Shown here in pieces: positions 8,636-19,505 of a stretch of 64,000 nt of DNA (position 1 is its first letter; every line of letters begins with the position of its first letter). Under the pieces are notes generated by a model. It saw only the letters and a program-made list of their open reading frames with translations, was not told the origin of the DNA and searched no databases. Source of the DNA: Saprospiraceae bacterium (lineage in GTDB: Bacteria; Bacteroidota; Bacteroidia; Chitinophagales; Saprospiraceae); assembly GCA_016787415.1 (NCBI GenBank), contig JAEUUT010000101.1, positions 1 to 64,000 on the forward strand, written 5' to 3'. A program made the translations under genes and the position numbers.

Positions 8636-9816
8636 TCCAGAAAAGCCTGCGCCGCCCGTGCGCCACGCACGAAAAGATCGAGTTTGCCTTCTTCTGAAAT
8701 CGAAAAATCCAGCCAGTTGTAATTGCCTGTGTCGATAACGCCCACAAAAGGTTGAAGTTCCGGATGCTGCACCAAAAAATCGTTGTCGTAAAAAGCCATC
8801 ATAGAACTGAGCATGGCCCCGGCATAGTTGCCAAATGAATCACAGGCCTGGTAACTGTCGCGACTCGTACCGATTTGTATGCCGAGCAATGGGGCGTCGC
8901 CATTCCCGTTTTTTTGATACAACATCGACAGGGGGAAGTTCGACATCGAACCGCCATCGGCAAACAGCACTTTGGGCGGAATCGGCCCCCGATAATTGGC
9001 GTCGCGTTGCCAGGCAGCACGCGCTGCTTCACCTTCGGGCAAGTTTTCAACTGCAAAGGGGTAAAAAAACACCGGCACACTCATGCTGGCCCGGACAAAA
9101 TCGGCCGGATTGACCTGTCCGGGATCGTTCCAGTACAGGTGCGCCATATCGGGAAATGCCGTTTTGGTGCCCGTGGTAAGGTCGGCTGTCACCACGGAAA
9201 TCTGGCGCCAGCGCTCGGGCGTACATTCCTTTCCGCTGCGAATATCGTGCAAGCGAGGCGGCGCAATGGCCCGCACGGCAAACATATCGTCGGTGCTTCG
9301 TACACCGCGTTCGGCGAGCAATTCGCGCATCCATTCCAGAAAATGCTGGCCGGGGTTCAATCCGTAGTGGTTTTTCAGGTCGTCGAGCACTTTGGTACTG
9401 AACCGCACTTTTTTTGCCTTGCGCGCGTCCGGGTCCAGCGCGGCGCCGAGGAATTTCTGGATATGTTGGTCGCCATCCACGAAATCGTAAAAATCTTTGG
9501 TCGCCACCTTTTCGATCAGCCATTCCGATTTGGCTTGCGCAATGGGCCCTCCTGCCGCCAGCAGCATCGCCACGATACTTCCTGCCGAAGTGCCCGCGAG
9601 CCGAAGAAACCGGATATCGAGTTGCTCCAGCACATACACATAGCCGAGCAGCGCCACGCCCAATGTGCCGCCACCCTCCATGACGAGGTCAACATACTGG
9701 TTGCCCGCATCGTCGTGCAGGTTCGACAATTGCAGGTGGTGGCGCTGGCTGCGTAGATCGTCGATGATGGCCCGGACTTCCGGGTGATTCATGTAAGTGG
9801 CTGAAATAGAAGACAT
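8623..9816 (-). CDS. Patatin-like phospholipase
   Basis: The protein (397 residues from the ATG at 9816; an ATG at 9846 would add ten) contains the patatin oxyanion-hole loop MEGGGTLGVALLG, the nucleophile elbow GTSAGS (S77) and the second catalytic residue in the DGGSMSNFPL motif, giving the Ser-Asp dyad. Such enzymes hydrolyse acyl esters of phospholipids or other lipids. No signal peptide is visible, so a cytosolic or membrane-associated enzyme is likely. The gene is monocistronic. Its last codons coincide with a 17-bp word found elsewhere in the window. Confidence 0.92.
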   Translation of the reverse strand: MSSISATYMNHPEVRAIIDDLRSQRHHLQLSNLHDDAGNQYVDLVMEGGGTLGVALLGYVYVLEQLDIRFLRLAGTSAGSIVAMLLAAGGPIAQAKSEWLIEKVATKDFYDFVDGDQHIQKFLGAALDPDARKAKKVRFSTKVLDDLKNHYGLNPGQHFLEWMRELLAERGVRSTDDMFAVRAIAPPRLHDIRSGKECTPERWRQISVVTADLTTGTKTAFPDMAHLYWNDPGQVNPADFVRASMSVPVFFYPFAVENLPEGEAARAAWQRDANYRGPIPPKVLFADGGSMSNFPLSMLYQKNGNGDAPLLGIQIGTSRDSYQACDSFGNYAGAMLSSMMAFYDNDFLVQHPELQPFVGVIDTGNYNWLDFSISEEGKLDLFVRGARAAQAFLENVR

Positions 9817-9934
9817 AGCAAATGCTTTTTTTGAAGATGGCTTCAAAAATATGTCTTCGGGAAAGGGGCGGTTGCGTTTTTCAACGAAGTGCAGATAGTT
9901 TTCAACGAAAGGAGATGAAACACCAATAATCGTA

Positions 9935-10444
9935 TCAGTCCTTCTTTTCCGGATAATAATGAAAACTCAAATAGGCAATTTTCCACTCCCCGTTCTCCTT
10001 TTCAAGTATGCGGGTTTCGAGCGATTTGCCTAAAAACTTATGGGTATCTTTTTCGTAGGAATTTTGTTCAAAAGTATACCAGGCCATATCCGTGGAGATG
10101 CGGAAATTTTCGTTCACACGCTCTTCCGTCGACCCTTTCCAGAGCGTTTCATTGGCTTCGAACTGTTTCTTTTTTTCTGCTTTCAGAGATTCGAAACCAA
10201 TGTTGGATATTACTTTTTCGGGGTATCCTTCCCAGTAGCCAAATTTGCGGAAAGCGGGTGATTGCAGGTACGTACTTTTCCATGCTTCAAAATCCTGCTT
10301 GTAATAGGATTCCGTCTCTTTGGCAATTACCGCCTGGATGGCGGATTTTTCTTTTTCGAAATCGACCGTAGGTATGGCTGGCCCTTGCCGGGTGCAATGG
10401 GACAGTATAAAACAAATACCCAGTAAAGGAATGATCGTTTTCAT
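9935..10444 (-). CDS. SnoaL/NTF2-like lipoprotein
   Basis: The 169-residue product starts with a short basic region, a hydrophobic stretch and a lipobox ending in cysteine (CFILSHC), predicting a lipoprotein. The mature part has the beginning of an NTF2/SnoaL-like fold (helix EKEKSAIQAVIAKETESYYKQDFEAW) and the closing beta strands (LEKENGEWKIAYLSFHYY) common to periplasmic ketosteroid-isomerase-like proteins. No catalytic assignment is possible. The ATG at 10444 is preferred over 10450. The 239 bp between this gene and the next rightward one hold no recognisable feature. Confidence 0.75.
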   Translation of the reverse strand: MKTIIPLLGICFILSHCTRQGPAIPTVDFEKEKSAIQAVIAKETESYYKQDFEAWKSTYLQSPAFRKFGYWEGYPEKVISNIGFESLKAEKKKQFEANETLWKGSTEERVNENFRISTDMAWYTFEQNSYEKDTHKFLGKSLETRILEKENGEWKIAYLSFHYYPEKKD

Positions 10445-10689
10445 TGGCATGAGTGTTTATTGGATGAATGAATTGGGTTGTAGAAAAAATGGTTAAAACA
10501 GGCTATCGAACAATTTATAATCGAGTGATTCGACGCCACTAAAATACTCTTTCGCTTTCTATTGAACAAGTTTGAATTATTTATACGGCAGTTGTTGAAA
10601 AAAACTCTTTATTCCCAACAAAAATCACCCAATCCTACTCACCTCCAATCCCTCGATTATCAATACCTTTCAGCAATTTTCAACCCACT

Positions 10690-12291
10690 ATGTCCGTACC
10701 TTCTCACCTCTCACCTCCCGCCTCTCACCTCTCCTACGACTACATCGTTATCGGGAGTGGCTTTGGCGGCTCTGTCAGCGCCCTGCGGCTGTCGGAAAAA
10801 GGCTACAAGGTGCTGGTGATTGAAAAAGGCAAGTGGTACCGGCCCGAAGATTTTGCCAAAACCAACTGGCAGTTTGGCAAGTGGCTGTGGCTGCCTGCGC
10901 TGCGTTGGTTTGGCATCATGAAAATCACCATTTTCAAGGATGTAGGCATCGTATCGGGCACCGGCGTGGGTGGCGGTTCGCTGGTGTACGCCAATACGTT
11001 GCCAGTGCCGAAAACGGCCTTTTTTCGTTCGGGCAGTTGGTCGGCGCTGGCAGATTGGCAGCAGGAACTGGAGCCCTACTACCGCCGGGCGCTGCGCATG
11101 CTGGGCGCTGCCAAAAACCCGCGCTTTTTTGATGGTGAACACCACCTGGAAACGCTGGCACAAGAAATCGGACAAGCCGGGCACCTCGATGCTACCAATG
11201 TCGCCATTTATTTCGGCGATGCAGGCAAACCCGTCGCCGATCCATATTTCGAGGGGCAAGGCCCCGAGCGCATCGGCTGCAACTACTGCGGCGCCTGTAT
11301 GACCGGCTGCCGCCACGGTGCAAAAAACACCCTCGACAAAAATTACCTGCACCTGGCGCAGCAGCACGGCGCTGAAATACTGGCCGAGCAGGAAGTGACC
11401 GATGTGCGCCCTATCGGCAAGCCCGACGGCTCAGAAGGTTATGAAGTAGAAATACGCTCCTCCACCCGTTTTTTTAACCAAAAACAAGTGCTGCGCACCC
11501 GCGGCGTGGTTTTTTCCGGTGGCGTGCTGGGCACCGTGTCGCTGCTGCTCAAACTAAAAGAATCGTCGCTGCCGGGCCTGTCCGACATGGTGGGCCGCGA
11601 TGTGCGTACCAACAACGAAAGCCTCATCTGCGTCACCCAACTCGACGAATCGTCCGACCTGTCAAAAGGCATTGCCATCGGCGCTATTTTGCATACCGAC
11701 GAGCATAGCCACCTCGAAATATGCCGCTACGGGGCCGGTTCGGGCGCCTGGAAACTCAGTTTTCTCCCCTTTGTGGAAGGCCGCAACGCGCTGGTGCGCT
11801 TTGGAAAAATGATTGGCGATGTGCTGGCCCATCCGCGCACTTACTGGAAATACCTGCGGGTGAAAGACTGGGCGCGCAGTTCAGCCGTCATGCTGTTTAT
11901 GCAAACGCTCGACAGCACCGTCACCTTCACCCGCAAACGCTGGGGTGGGATGCGCACCACGGTGGTCGGCACGGAGAAGCCCACTGCGTTCATCCCGCGC
12001 GCCATCGAACTGGCGCGAAAATTTGAAAAAATCATGCATGGCAAGTCCATGGCCTTCGGCCTTACACCACTCATGGGTATTCCTGGCACGGCGCACATCC
12101 TCGGCGGGGCTGTCATGGGCGCTTCACCTGAAACGGGCGTGATTGATGCCAACAACCGGGTTTTCGGATACGAAAACATGCTGGTCTGCGATGGTTCGAT
12201 GATCTCGGCCAACCCGGGTGTGAACCCGGCGCTGTCGATTACGGCGATTGCGGAGCGGGCGATGGAGGGAGTCCGTGTGAATCAGGATTAA
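10690..12291 (+). CDS. GMC-family flavoprotein oxidoreductase (cholesterol-oxidase-like) with CxxCxxCxxxC motif
   Basis: The 533-residue protein has the FAD dinucleotide fold GSGFGG (22-27), the flavin loop GTGVGGGSLVY (90-100) and the C-terminal GMC motif NPALSITAIAERAM. Cysteines C197, C200, C203 and C207 have the spacing of a [4Fe-4S] ferredoxin site, as in a bacterial GMC subgroup. It probably oxidises an alcohol or sterol-like substrate; the natural substrate is unknown. The first 15 residues (PSHLSPPASHLS region) are translated ctcacct repeat, and the last residues VNQD with the TAA stop are translated gaatcaggattaa repeat. Both ends of this reading frame are therefore formed by interspersed repeats, and the native start could lie slightly downstream. 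Confidence 0.9.
   Translation: MSVPSHLSPPASHLSYDYIVIGSGFGGSVSALRLSEKGYKVLVIEKGKWYRPEDFAKTNWQFGKWLWLPALRWFGIMKITIFKDVGIVSGTGVGGGSLVYANTLPVPKTAFFRSGSWSALADWQQELEPYYRRALRMLGAAKNPRFFDGEHHLETLAQEIGQAGHLDATNVAIYFGDAGKPVADPYFEGQGPERIGCNYCGACMTGCRHGAKNTLDKNYLHLAQQHGAEILAEQEVTDVRPIGKPDGSEGYEVEIRSSTRFFNQKQVLRTRGVVFSGGVLGTVSLLLKLKESSLPGLSDMVGRDVRTNNESLICVTQLDESSDLSKGIAIGAILHTDEHSHLEICRYGAGSGAWKLSFLPFVEGRNALVRFGKMIGDVLAHPRTYWKYLRVKDWARSSAVMLFMQTLDSTVTFTRKRWGGMRTTVVGTEKPTAFIPRAIELARKFEKIMHGKSMAFGLTPLMGIPGTAHILGGAVMGASPETGVIDANNRVFGYENMLVCDGSMISANPGVNPALSITAIAERAMEGVRVNQD
10701..10733. repeat. Single-arm ctcacct repeat inside a coding N-terminus
   Basis: About four ctcacct/cccgcct words lie immediately after the predicted ATG of the GMC oxidoreductase and are translated. 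No complementary arm is present locally. In this orientation the words contain no stop codon in any frame, which is what allows read-through. Confidence 0.8.
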
Positions 12292-12465
12292 TTGGATTTT
12301 ACAGGATTAGAAGGATTCCTGATTGGATGTCTATAAATATTTGAATGGAATTAAATCTAAATCAGAACACGCGCAAGCATAACGAATCAGGTCAATTTGA
12401 AAAAATTATTGACATAAAAGGGAAATCCTTCTAATCCTGTAAAATCCAATTTATCCTGATTCAAA
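12277..12465. repeat. Inverted repeat, gaatcaggatt class (hairpin 7)
   Basis: Left arm 12277-12319 and right arm 12424-12465 pair over about 40 bp with one or two mismatches. The loop of about 100 bases is larger than in other members. It carries the shared words gaatcaggatt and aggattagaaggatt, and provides the stop codon of the GMC oxidoreductase. Confidence 0.85.
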
Positions 12466-12481
12466 CCCAACGTCCTTACAC

Positions 12482-12979
12482 ATGAAATGGCCCTTCATCC
12501 CCACCACCCGTCTCACTTTTGAGACCACCCTGTCGAAAGCAGAGATACTTCGCCGGGTGCAGGAAAAACTGGATTCGCTGGAAAACAACACACCCCGCAA
12601 GGAATTCGATGGTGTGGTAAGCGCCGATGGCTTCGAAGTATGGGAAGTGTACAGGCGGCAGGGCGGCAATTCTTTTTCGCCGATGATCAAAGCCAACATG
12701 GAGGAAACGGGCATGGGCAGCAACATTCAGGTGCGCCTGCAAATGCGCGGTTGTGTATGGGCTTTTCTGCTGGTGTGGTGCTATCCTTTTGCACTGATGT
12801 TATTTCTCTTGTTGATGACGTTGATTCGGGGCGACAGTGTGCCGATCGACTGGTCATTACTGCTGATTATTTTCATGCCTGCTTTCATGATTACGCTGGC
12901 TGTGACGGGTTTTCGGGCAGGGAACAGGGCGGCGAATGCGTTTGTGCGGGATATTTTGGATACGAAGGATATGGGGTAG
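12482..12979 (+). CDS. Small membrane protein of unknown function
   Basis: A 165-residue protein with a hydrophilic N-terminal half (about 1-80, FETTLSKAEILRRVQEKLDSL) and two hydrophobic segments at roughly 88-112 and 122-143, then a short polar tail. I do not recognise the family. It sits between a repeat element and the sugar porter gene at 13034, on the same strand after 54 bases, so cotranscription is possible but a separate promoter-like box lies in between. Confidence 0.65.
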   Translation: MKWPFIPTTRLTFETTLSKAEILRRVQEKLDSLENNTPRKEFDGVVSADGFEVWEVYRRQGGNSFSPMIKANMEETGMGSNIQVRLQMRGCVWAFLLVWCYPFALMLFLLLMTLIRGDSVPIDWSLLLIIFMPAFMITLAVTGFRAGNRAANAFVRDILDTKDMG

Positions 12980-13001
12980 GATGCGAAATCAATTTTACGT
13001 C

Positions 13002-13009
13002 TACCTTTA
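13002..13009 (+). promoter_or_regulatory. Candidate -7 box (TACCTTTA) upstream of the sugar porter
   Basis: One mismatch from TAnnTTTG, 24 bases before the ATG at 13034. No convincing -33 element was found. Confidence 0.25.
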
Positions 13010-13033
13010 GCCGACACAAATTTCCTTTCGCAC

Positions 13034-14365
13034 ATGAATTCCTCCCTGCTTTTCCGCTGGTCTATTTCGGTTGCCCTAGCGGGTTTTTTATTCGGGCTCG
13101 ATACGGCCGTTATTTCAGGCGCCGAGCAAGCCATCCAGCGCCTTTGGAACCTCGATGATTTCACCCACGGACTGGCGGTAGCCATGGCGCTGTGGGGCAC
13201 GGTGGTCGGCGCCATTCTGGGCGGCATTCCATCGGATGTGCTGGGGCGCAAGCGCACCTTGTTTATCATCGGCATCCTGTTTCTTATTTCCTCGCTGGGT
13301 TCGGCCATGGCGCCGGGTGTGGGCATGTTTATGATTTTCCGTTTTCTGGGCGGACTTGCCATCGGCTCTTCTTCCGTAACGGCGCCGCTGTACATCAGCG
13401 AAATTGCACCGCCGCAGTCGCGGGGCCGACTGGTGGCGCTGTTTCAGTTCAATATCGTGCTGGGGATTCTGATTGCCTACGTGGCCAACTACCTGCTGCG
13501 CGACATCGGTGGCGACGATGCCTGGCGCTGGATGTTGGGTTGGGTTACGGTGCCGTCGCTGCTGTTTTCGCTGGCCGTGCTGGTTATTCCCGAAAGTCCG
13601 CGCTGGCTGCTGGTAAAAAAAGGCGACGAGGCCAGTGCATTGGCTATCCTGCAAAGTATTGACCCTTCCACGGCACAGAGTCAGATCGACGCAATTCAGG
13701 CCGGTATGCAGCAAGCAGGCGACTCGGCGCAGGCATCTTCCTTTTTTTCCGGAAAATACCGCAAACCCATCCTGTTGGCATTTCTGTTTGCCTTTTTCAA
13801 CCAGGTTTCGGGCATCAATGCGGTCATTTACTACGCGCCGCGCATTTTTGCCGAAACGGGCATGGGTAAAAGCGCCGCCCTGCTGTCGTCTACCGGCATT
13901 GGCGTAGTGAACCTAGTATTTACCCTGATCGGCGTGGCGCTCATCGACCGCATGGGTCGGCGTTTTCTGATGTATATCGGCTCCTGGGGCTACATCGCTT
14001 CGCTGTCGTTGGTCGCCTATGCTTTTTATTCCGGCGCGGCCAGTAACAGTATGCTGGTACCGATCCTGCTGTTTGTATTCATTGCTGCACATGCCATCGG
14101 GCAGGGCGCAGTGATCTGGGTATTCATTTCAGAAATTTTCCCCAATGCCGTGCGCTCCTACGGCAATGCGCTGGGCAGCGCTACGCACTGGGTCTTTGCA
14201 GCGCTCATTGCCAATATTTTTCCCTGGTTTGCCGGGCGATTCGGTGGCGGCCCCATCTTTTCCTTTTTTGCGGTCATGATGGTGTTTCAGTTGCTGTTCG
14301 TATGGAAAATGATGCCTGAAACAAAGGGCGTGTCGCTGGAAGAATTGGAGAAAAAATTGATTTAA
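13034..14365 (+). CDS. MFS sugar porter (XylE/GLUT family)
   Basis: A 443-residue 12-helix transporter. Sugar-porter signatures are present in order: FGLDTAVISGA in helix 1, the loop DVLGRKRT, RFLGGLAIG, the PESPRWLL sequence before the central loop, NQVSGINAVIYYAP in helix 7, DRMGRRFLM and the terminal PETKGVSLEELE. Members carry hexoses, pentoses or inositol, usually by proton symport across the inner membrane. The substrate cannot be fixed from sequence. The next gene starts five bases after the stop, so the two are probably cotranscribed. Confidence 0.93.
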   Translation: MNSSLLFRWSISVALAGFLFGLDTAVISGAEQAIQRLWNLDDFTHGLAVAMALWGTVVGAILGGIPSDVLGRKRTLFIIGILFLISSLGSAMAPGVGMFMIFRFLGGLAIGSSSVTAPLYISEIAPPQSRGRLVALFQFNIVLGILIAYVANYLLRDIGGDDAWRWMLGWVTVPSLLFSLAVLVIPESPRWLLVKKGDEASALAILQSIDPSTAQSQIDAIQAGMQQAGDSAQASSFFSGKYRKPILLAFLFAFFNQVSGINAVIYYAPRIFAETGMGKSAALLSSTGIGVVNLVFTLIGVALIDRMGRRFLMYIGSWGYIASLSLVAYAFYSGAASNSMLVPILLFVFIAAHAIGQGAVIWVFISEIFPNAVRSYGNALGSATHWVFAALIANIFPWFAGRFGGGPIFSFFAVMMVFQLLFVWKMMPETKGVSLEELEKKLI

Positions 14366-14370
14366 AACTT

Positions 14371-14955
14371 ATGGGAAAAAACAGACTCGAAGCCTTCAGC
14401 GATGGCGTGCTGGCCATCATTATCACCATCATGGTGCTGGAACTCAAGGTACCCAAAGGTGAAGACTGGGCAGAACTGAGCGCTTTATGGCCGAAATTCC
14501 TGAGTTACCTGCTTAGTTTTATTTTTGTCGGCATTTACTGGGGCAACCACCACCACCTGCTGCATACGGTGAAACGGGTGTCGAGCGGCATCATCTGGTC
14601 GAACATGAACCTGCTGTTTTGGCTCTCGCTTATCCCGTTCGCTACCGGATGGATGGGGGAGGCGCATTTTGCGCAGAATACGGTTATTTTGTATGCTTGT
14701 ATGCTGATGATTTGCGGGCTGTCGTATTATATCCTTCAAAAAGTGATACAGGCGGGCCACCAGTCCGATACCCGACGCGAGCAGATGTTTCGGGCGCAAG
14801 AGAAAAAAGGAATGTTGTCACTGGTATTGTACCTGCTGTCCGTGGTGTTTGCGTTTTTCAATACGGCAGTTTCAGGAGCGATTTTTTTGGTGGTCGCCAT
14901 TTTGTGGATCGTGCCGGATCGGAATATTGAAAAAGCACTGGAGGAAGAGGAGTGA
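14371..14955 (+). CDS. TMEM175/DUF1211-family membrane protein (potassium channel-like)
   Basis: The 194-residue protein begins with the family's hallmark RLEAFSDGVLAIIITIMVLEL, in which the FSD motif forms the channel's first helix, and has six hydrophobic segments. Bacterial TMEM175 proteins form tetrameric potassium-permeable channels in the inner membrane. It lies five bases downstream of the sugar porter. Its TGA stop is part of the outermost stem of the hairpin that follows. Confidence 0.88.
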   Translation: MGKNRLEAFSDGVLAIIITIMVLELKVPKGEDWAELSALWPKFLSYLLSFIFVGIYWGNHHHLLHTVKRVSSGIIWSNMNLLFWLSLIPFATGWMGEAHFAQNTVILYACMLMICGLSYYILQKVIQAGHQSDTRREQMFRAQEKKGMLSLVLYLLSVVFAFFNTAVSGAIFLVVAILWIVPDRNIEKALEEEE

Positions 14956-15065
14956 TTTAAGATTTAAGATTTAAGATTTTAGATTACATGATTTAAGATT
15001 TAAGAAGGAGGGCATCTCGGAAAATCTTAAATCATGTAATCTAAAATCTGAAATCTTAAATCACT
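14951..15065. repeat. Inverted repeat, gatttaa class (hairpin 8)
   Basis: Left arm 14951-14998 holds gatttaa heptamers; right arm 15022-15065 is the complement, with a short loop around gaaggagggcatctcgg. Both convergent stop codons, TGA of the TMEM175 gene and TGA of tcdA, lie in the outermost base pairs (agtgatttaa / ttaaatcact). Confidence 0.92.
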
Positions 15066-15807
15066 CCCCCTTTGCCACCTCCTGCACCACCACGCTCGCC
15101 ATATACAACCCAAAAATGGCCGGGATGTACGAAATCGTCCCATAAAACGACTTTTTATACTTGCTGCCATCAGTTAGCATCATATTTTCCTTGTGCACCA
15201 GTTCGCAGGAAAACACGGCAGTAACGCCCCTGCGCACCCCTTTCCGGCGCAGTCCCTTGCGCATCTGCTGGGCAAACGGGCAATTGTACGTTTCCGAAAT
15301 ATCCGCTACCTGCACCTTGGAAGGATCCAGGCGGCCGCCAGCGCCCATGCTACTTACGACGCGGATACCTTTTTGTTTGCAGGTAACGATGACGTACTGC
15401 TTGGGCTGTACCGAGTCGATGCAGTCGAACACGTAGTCGTAGTCGGTGGTAATGAGATCGGCCACGGTGTAGGGCGTCAAAAACTCCTCCCGGATGGTAA
15501 GTTGCAAGTTCGGATTGATGTCGCGCATACGCTCGGCCATCACCTCTGTTTTGGGGCGGCCCACGGTGCTGTGCATAGCCGGCAATTGCCGGTTGGTATT
15601 GGTCAGGTCGACCGTATCGCCATCAACGATGGTCATACGACCCACGCCCGCCCGCGCCAGAAATTCGGCAGCGAAACTGCCCACGCCACCCAGGCCGATC
15701 ACCATCACATTCAGGTTGTTCAGCCGTTCGAGCGCTTCGGCCCCGATCAGCAGTTCGGTGCGCTGAAGCCAGTGCGGACCTTGAAAGTTTTTTTCAGTTG
15801 AATTCAT
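15061..15807 (-). CDS. tcdA: tRNA threonylcarbamoyladenosine dehydratase (TcdA, E1-like)
   Basis: The 248-residue protein is a ThiF/MoeB-type E1-like enzyme. The ATP site GLGGVGSFAAEFLARAGVG (38-56), the NRQ motif in DLTNTNRQLPA, and the C-terminal features of TcdA (PSKVQVADIS, YNCPFA) are present, without the CxxC zinc pairs of MoeB. TcdA activates t6A37 of ANN-decoding tRNAs with ATP and cyclises it to ct6A. The gene lies upstream of no obvious operon partner; pyrG is on the same strand but separated by a hairpin. Length is normal for the family. Confidence 0.93.
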   Translation of the reverse strand: MNSTEKNFQGPHWLQRTELLIGAEALERLNNLNVMVIGLGGVGSFAAEFLARAGVGRMTIVDGDTVDLTNTNRQLPAMHSTVGRPKTEVMAERMRDINPNLQLTIREEFLTPYTVADLITTDYDYVFDCIDSVQPKQYVIVTCKQKGIRVVSSMGAGGRLDPSKVQVADISETYNCPFAQQMRKGLRRKGVRRGVTAVFSCELVHKENMMLTDGSKYKKSFYGTISYIPAIFGLYMASVVVQEVAKGE

Positions 15808-15820
15808 CGCGATATAGAGA

Positions 15821-17583
<1,763 letters not shown>

Positions 17584-17667
17584 TTACTTCAGCAACCCTG
17601 CCTACCCTGCCGTTTTTTCTTTCGATCTTTGCAGAAAACAAGCCTTCGTCAATTCTGTTGTAGGGAC

Positions 17668-18381
17668 ATGCAAACGGTACATTTTCAGGATCTGGGCAGT
17701 ATGGATTATCAGGCAGCATGGGATTTTCAGACCACGCTGCACCGCAGTCTGGTAGATAAAAAACTGAACAACAAACAGTTGCAACCAGGGTCTTACGAGC
17801 AGGATCATCGCCTGCTGCTGGTGGAGCACCCTCCTGTGTACACCCTGGGGAAAAGTGGATCTCTGGATCACTTGCTGTTGTCGGAAGCAGAAATGGCGGA
17901 ACGTGGTATTCAATTTTTTCCGATCAACCGCGGCGGCGACATTACATTCCACGGCCCCGGACAAATCGTTGGCTACCCGATTCTCGACCTGGATTGTTTT
18001 TTTACCGATGTACACCGCTATGTACGCAGCATCGAGGAAGTGATGATTCGCACCCTCGCCGAATACGGCATTGAGGGCCGGCGCATCAAGGAATACACCG
18101 GCGTGTGGATCGCCAACGAGGAGGAAACGGCATTTCGAAAAATTTGCGCCATCGGCGTGCACCTCAGCCGTTGGGTCACACTTCATGGCTGGGCTTTTAA
18201 TGTAAATACGCCGCTGGAATACTTCTATTACATTGTACCTTGCGGGATCGACGATGCAGATAAAAGTGTGACCTCCCTGGCGCGCGAACTCGGCCGCCCG
18301 GTAGATATGCAAGAGGTAAAAGGCAAGATAAAACGGCACTTCGCCGATATTTTTGAATGCACACTCCAAAACATCTCCTAA
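17668..18381 (+). CDS. lipB: Octanoyl-[acyl-carrier-protein]:protein N-octanoyltransferase
   Basis: LipB moves the octanoyl group from acyl carrier protein to lipoyl domains, the first step in lipoate synthesis. The signatures RGGDITFHGPGQ, the lysine-containing KICAIGVHLSRWVTLHG (AIGV with the nearby K) and catalytic cysteine in IVPCGIDD are present. The start at ATG 17668 (MQTVHFQDLG) gives 237 residues, normal for the family; an ATG at 17629 would add a cysteine-rich tail with no support. The gene is divergent from pyrG. A single-arm catcaaccc repeat begins directly at its TAA stop. Confidence 0.94.
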   Translation: MQTVHFQDLGSMDYQAAWDFQTTLHRSLVDKKLNNKQLQPGSYEQDHRLLLVEHPPVYTLGKSGSLDHLLLSEAEMAERGIQFFPINRGGDITFHGPGQIVGYPILDLDCFFTDVHRYVRSIEEVMIRTLAEYGIEGRRIKEYTGVWIANEEETAFRKICAIGVHLSRWVTLHGWAFNVNTPLEYFYYIVPCGIDDADKSVTSLARELGRPVDMQEVKGKIKRHFADIFECTLQNIS

Positions 18382-18442
18382 ACCTCCTTATCAACCCCCA
18401 TCAACCCTTATCAACTTTATCAACCCTCATCAACCCTCAAAC
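18381..18442. repeat. Single-arm catcaaccc tandem repeat
   Basis: About six catcaaccct/tatcaaccc words fill the spacer between lipB and the next start codon. They are the right-arm type of the gttgatgaggg class (4690 and 36981), but no left arm is present here. Confidence 0.85.
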
Positions 18443-18443
18443 A

Positions 18444-18854
18444 ATGATCAAAGATATTCCTATCCAAAAAGTTGAAGACCTTGCCCTTGCCATCGTTCCG
18501 CGCCTTCCACATGAGGAAGACTGGGAAGATTTTTGGGATGCCTACCTGATCAATCTGAAAATCGAACCCATTCGTTCGGTACTCGTCAATTCCACGGGAT
18601 ATGGCGAAATTGAAGGGGAGAAGCGCCGTACCAGCACCTTGCGCTATTTCTGGGACAGCATCGGGCCGCTGGATATTGTGAAAATCGAACCCGTACAGAA
18701 ACAGGTGTTCGAACTGGCCAGCGAATACTGGGTAAGTTTTTCCTACAACGACTACTTGTACGACAAAAAATACGTGTTCGTGCCTGGCAGCCTCGACGAG
18801 ATCAATTTTACGGAAATCCCGTTTCTCGACCGCAAAGGGGTTATGATCAGATAA
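18444..18854 (+). CDS. Conserved hypothetical protein (136 aa)
   Basis: I start this gene at the ATG at 18444, because codons further upstream are only translated catcaaccc repeat. The product is acidic and soluble, with aromatic-rich phrases (EEDWEDFWDAYLINLK, LRYFWDSIGPLD, YWVSFSYNDYLYDKKYVFVPGS) and no signal peptide. I do not recognise a named domain; the pattern resembles short Bacteroidota-specific proteins. It lies 36 bases before a membrane-protein gene on the same strand, so the two may be cotranscribed. Confidence 0.7.
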   Translation: MIKDIPIQKVEDLALAIVPRLPHEEDWEDFWDAYLINLKIEPIRSVLVNSTGYGEIEGEKRRTSTLRYFWDSIGPLDIVKIEPVQKQVFELASEYWVSFSYNDYLYDKKYVFVPGSLDEINFTEIPFLDRKGVMIR

Positions 18855-18890
18855 ATCACCCTCCATTTTTCACCGCTCATACTTCCAGCC

Positions 18891-19340
18891 ATGCGCATCC
18901 GCGATTTGTTCGACAAATACATCTTTTTCCCGCCGTTTCAGGCGGCACTCATTTTTGTCGCAGGGCTGGTGCTCATGACCATCGGATGGCTGCTTTCGCT
19001 GAGTGGTGTAGAATCCATCGACCAACTGTTTGCCTGGTCGGTCGCCTCTGCATTTGCCTTGTTGTTTGCCATCTTCAATAGCCTTATGAGTTTGCGCGCC
19101 AACAACGCAGGCAAATATTGGGGCGCTTCGGTGTACAGTTTTTTGGGCCTCGTGTTGTGCAATAGCACAGCCGCCTGGCTGTTCAGCGGCATTGCACTCC
19201 GCGATGCCGGTACCTACCGCTGGATTTTTATCGTCGTTACCTTCGGCTTTCTGGTGTTCTTGTCGATGGTCAATTTTATGAAAAAGATCGTGCAGTTTGC
19301 GGAAAGGGAAGAGTGGAATCAGCCGAGAAAAAAGTCCTGA
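18891..19340 (+). CDS. Four-helix membrane protein of unknown function
   Basis: A 149-residue protein with four hydrophobic segments (about 15-38, 47-68, 77-99 and 107-128) and charged tails. No family is recognised. It follows the soluble protein gene at 18444 after 36 bases. Its last codons (RKKS) run into the first gtcctga word, whose TGA is used as the stop. Confidence 0.65.
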   Translation: MRIRDLFDKYIFFPPFQAALIFVAGLVLMTIGWLLSLSGVESIDQLFAWSVASAFALLFAIFNSLMSLRANNAGKYWGASVYSFLGLVLCNSTAAWLFSGIALRDAGTYRWIFIVVTFGFLVFLSMVNFMKKIVQFAEREEWNQPRKKS

Positions 19341-19480
19341 GTCTAGTAGAGTCCTGAGTCCTAAGTCCTGAGTCCTAAGTCCGTAGAGTACACCTTGTTA
19401 CTCTTGGCATTCATTATTCGATAGGCCATAACAAGGTGTACTCTACGGACTTAGGACTCAGGACTTAGGACTAAGGACTA
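19333..19480. repeat. Inverted repeat, gtcctga class (hairpin 11)
   Basis: Left arm of gtcctga/gtcctaa words then gtagagtacaccttgtta; right arm complementary with a single changed word (19421-19480). The apex is ggcattcattattcgataggcc. It separates two rightward genes and is the left neighbour of the S23-family gene. Confidence 0.92.
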
Positions 19481-19505
19481 TAGGTATTAAACAAAACATT
19501 GCTTT

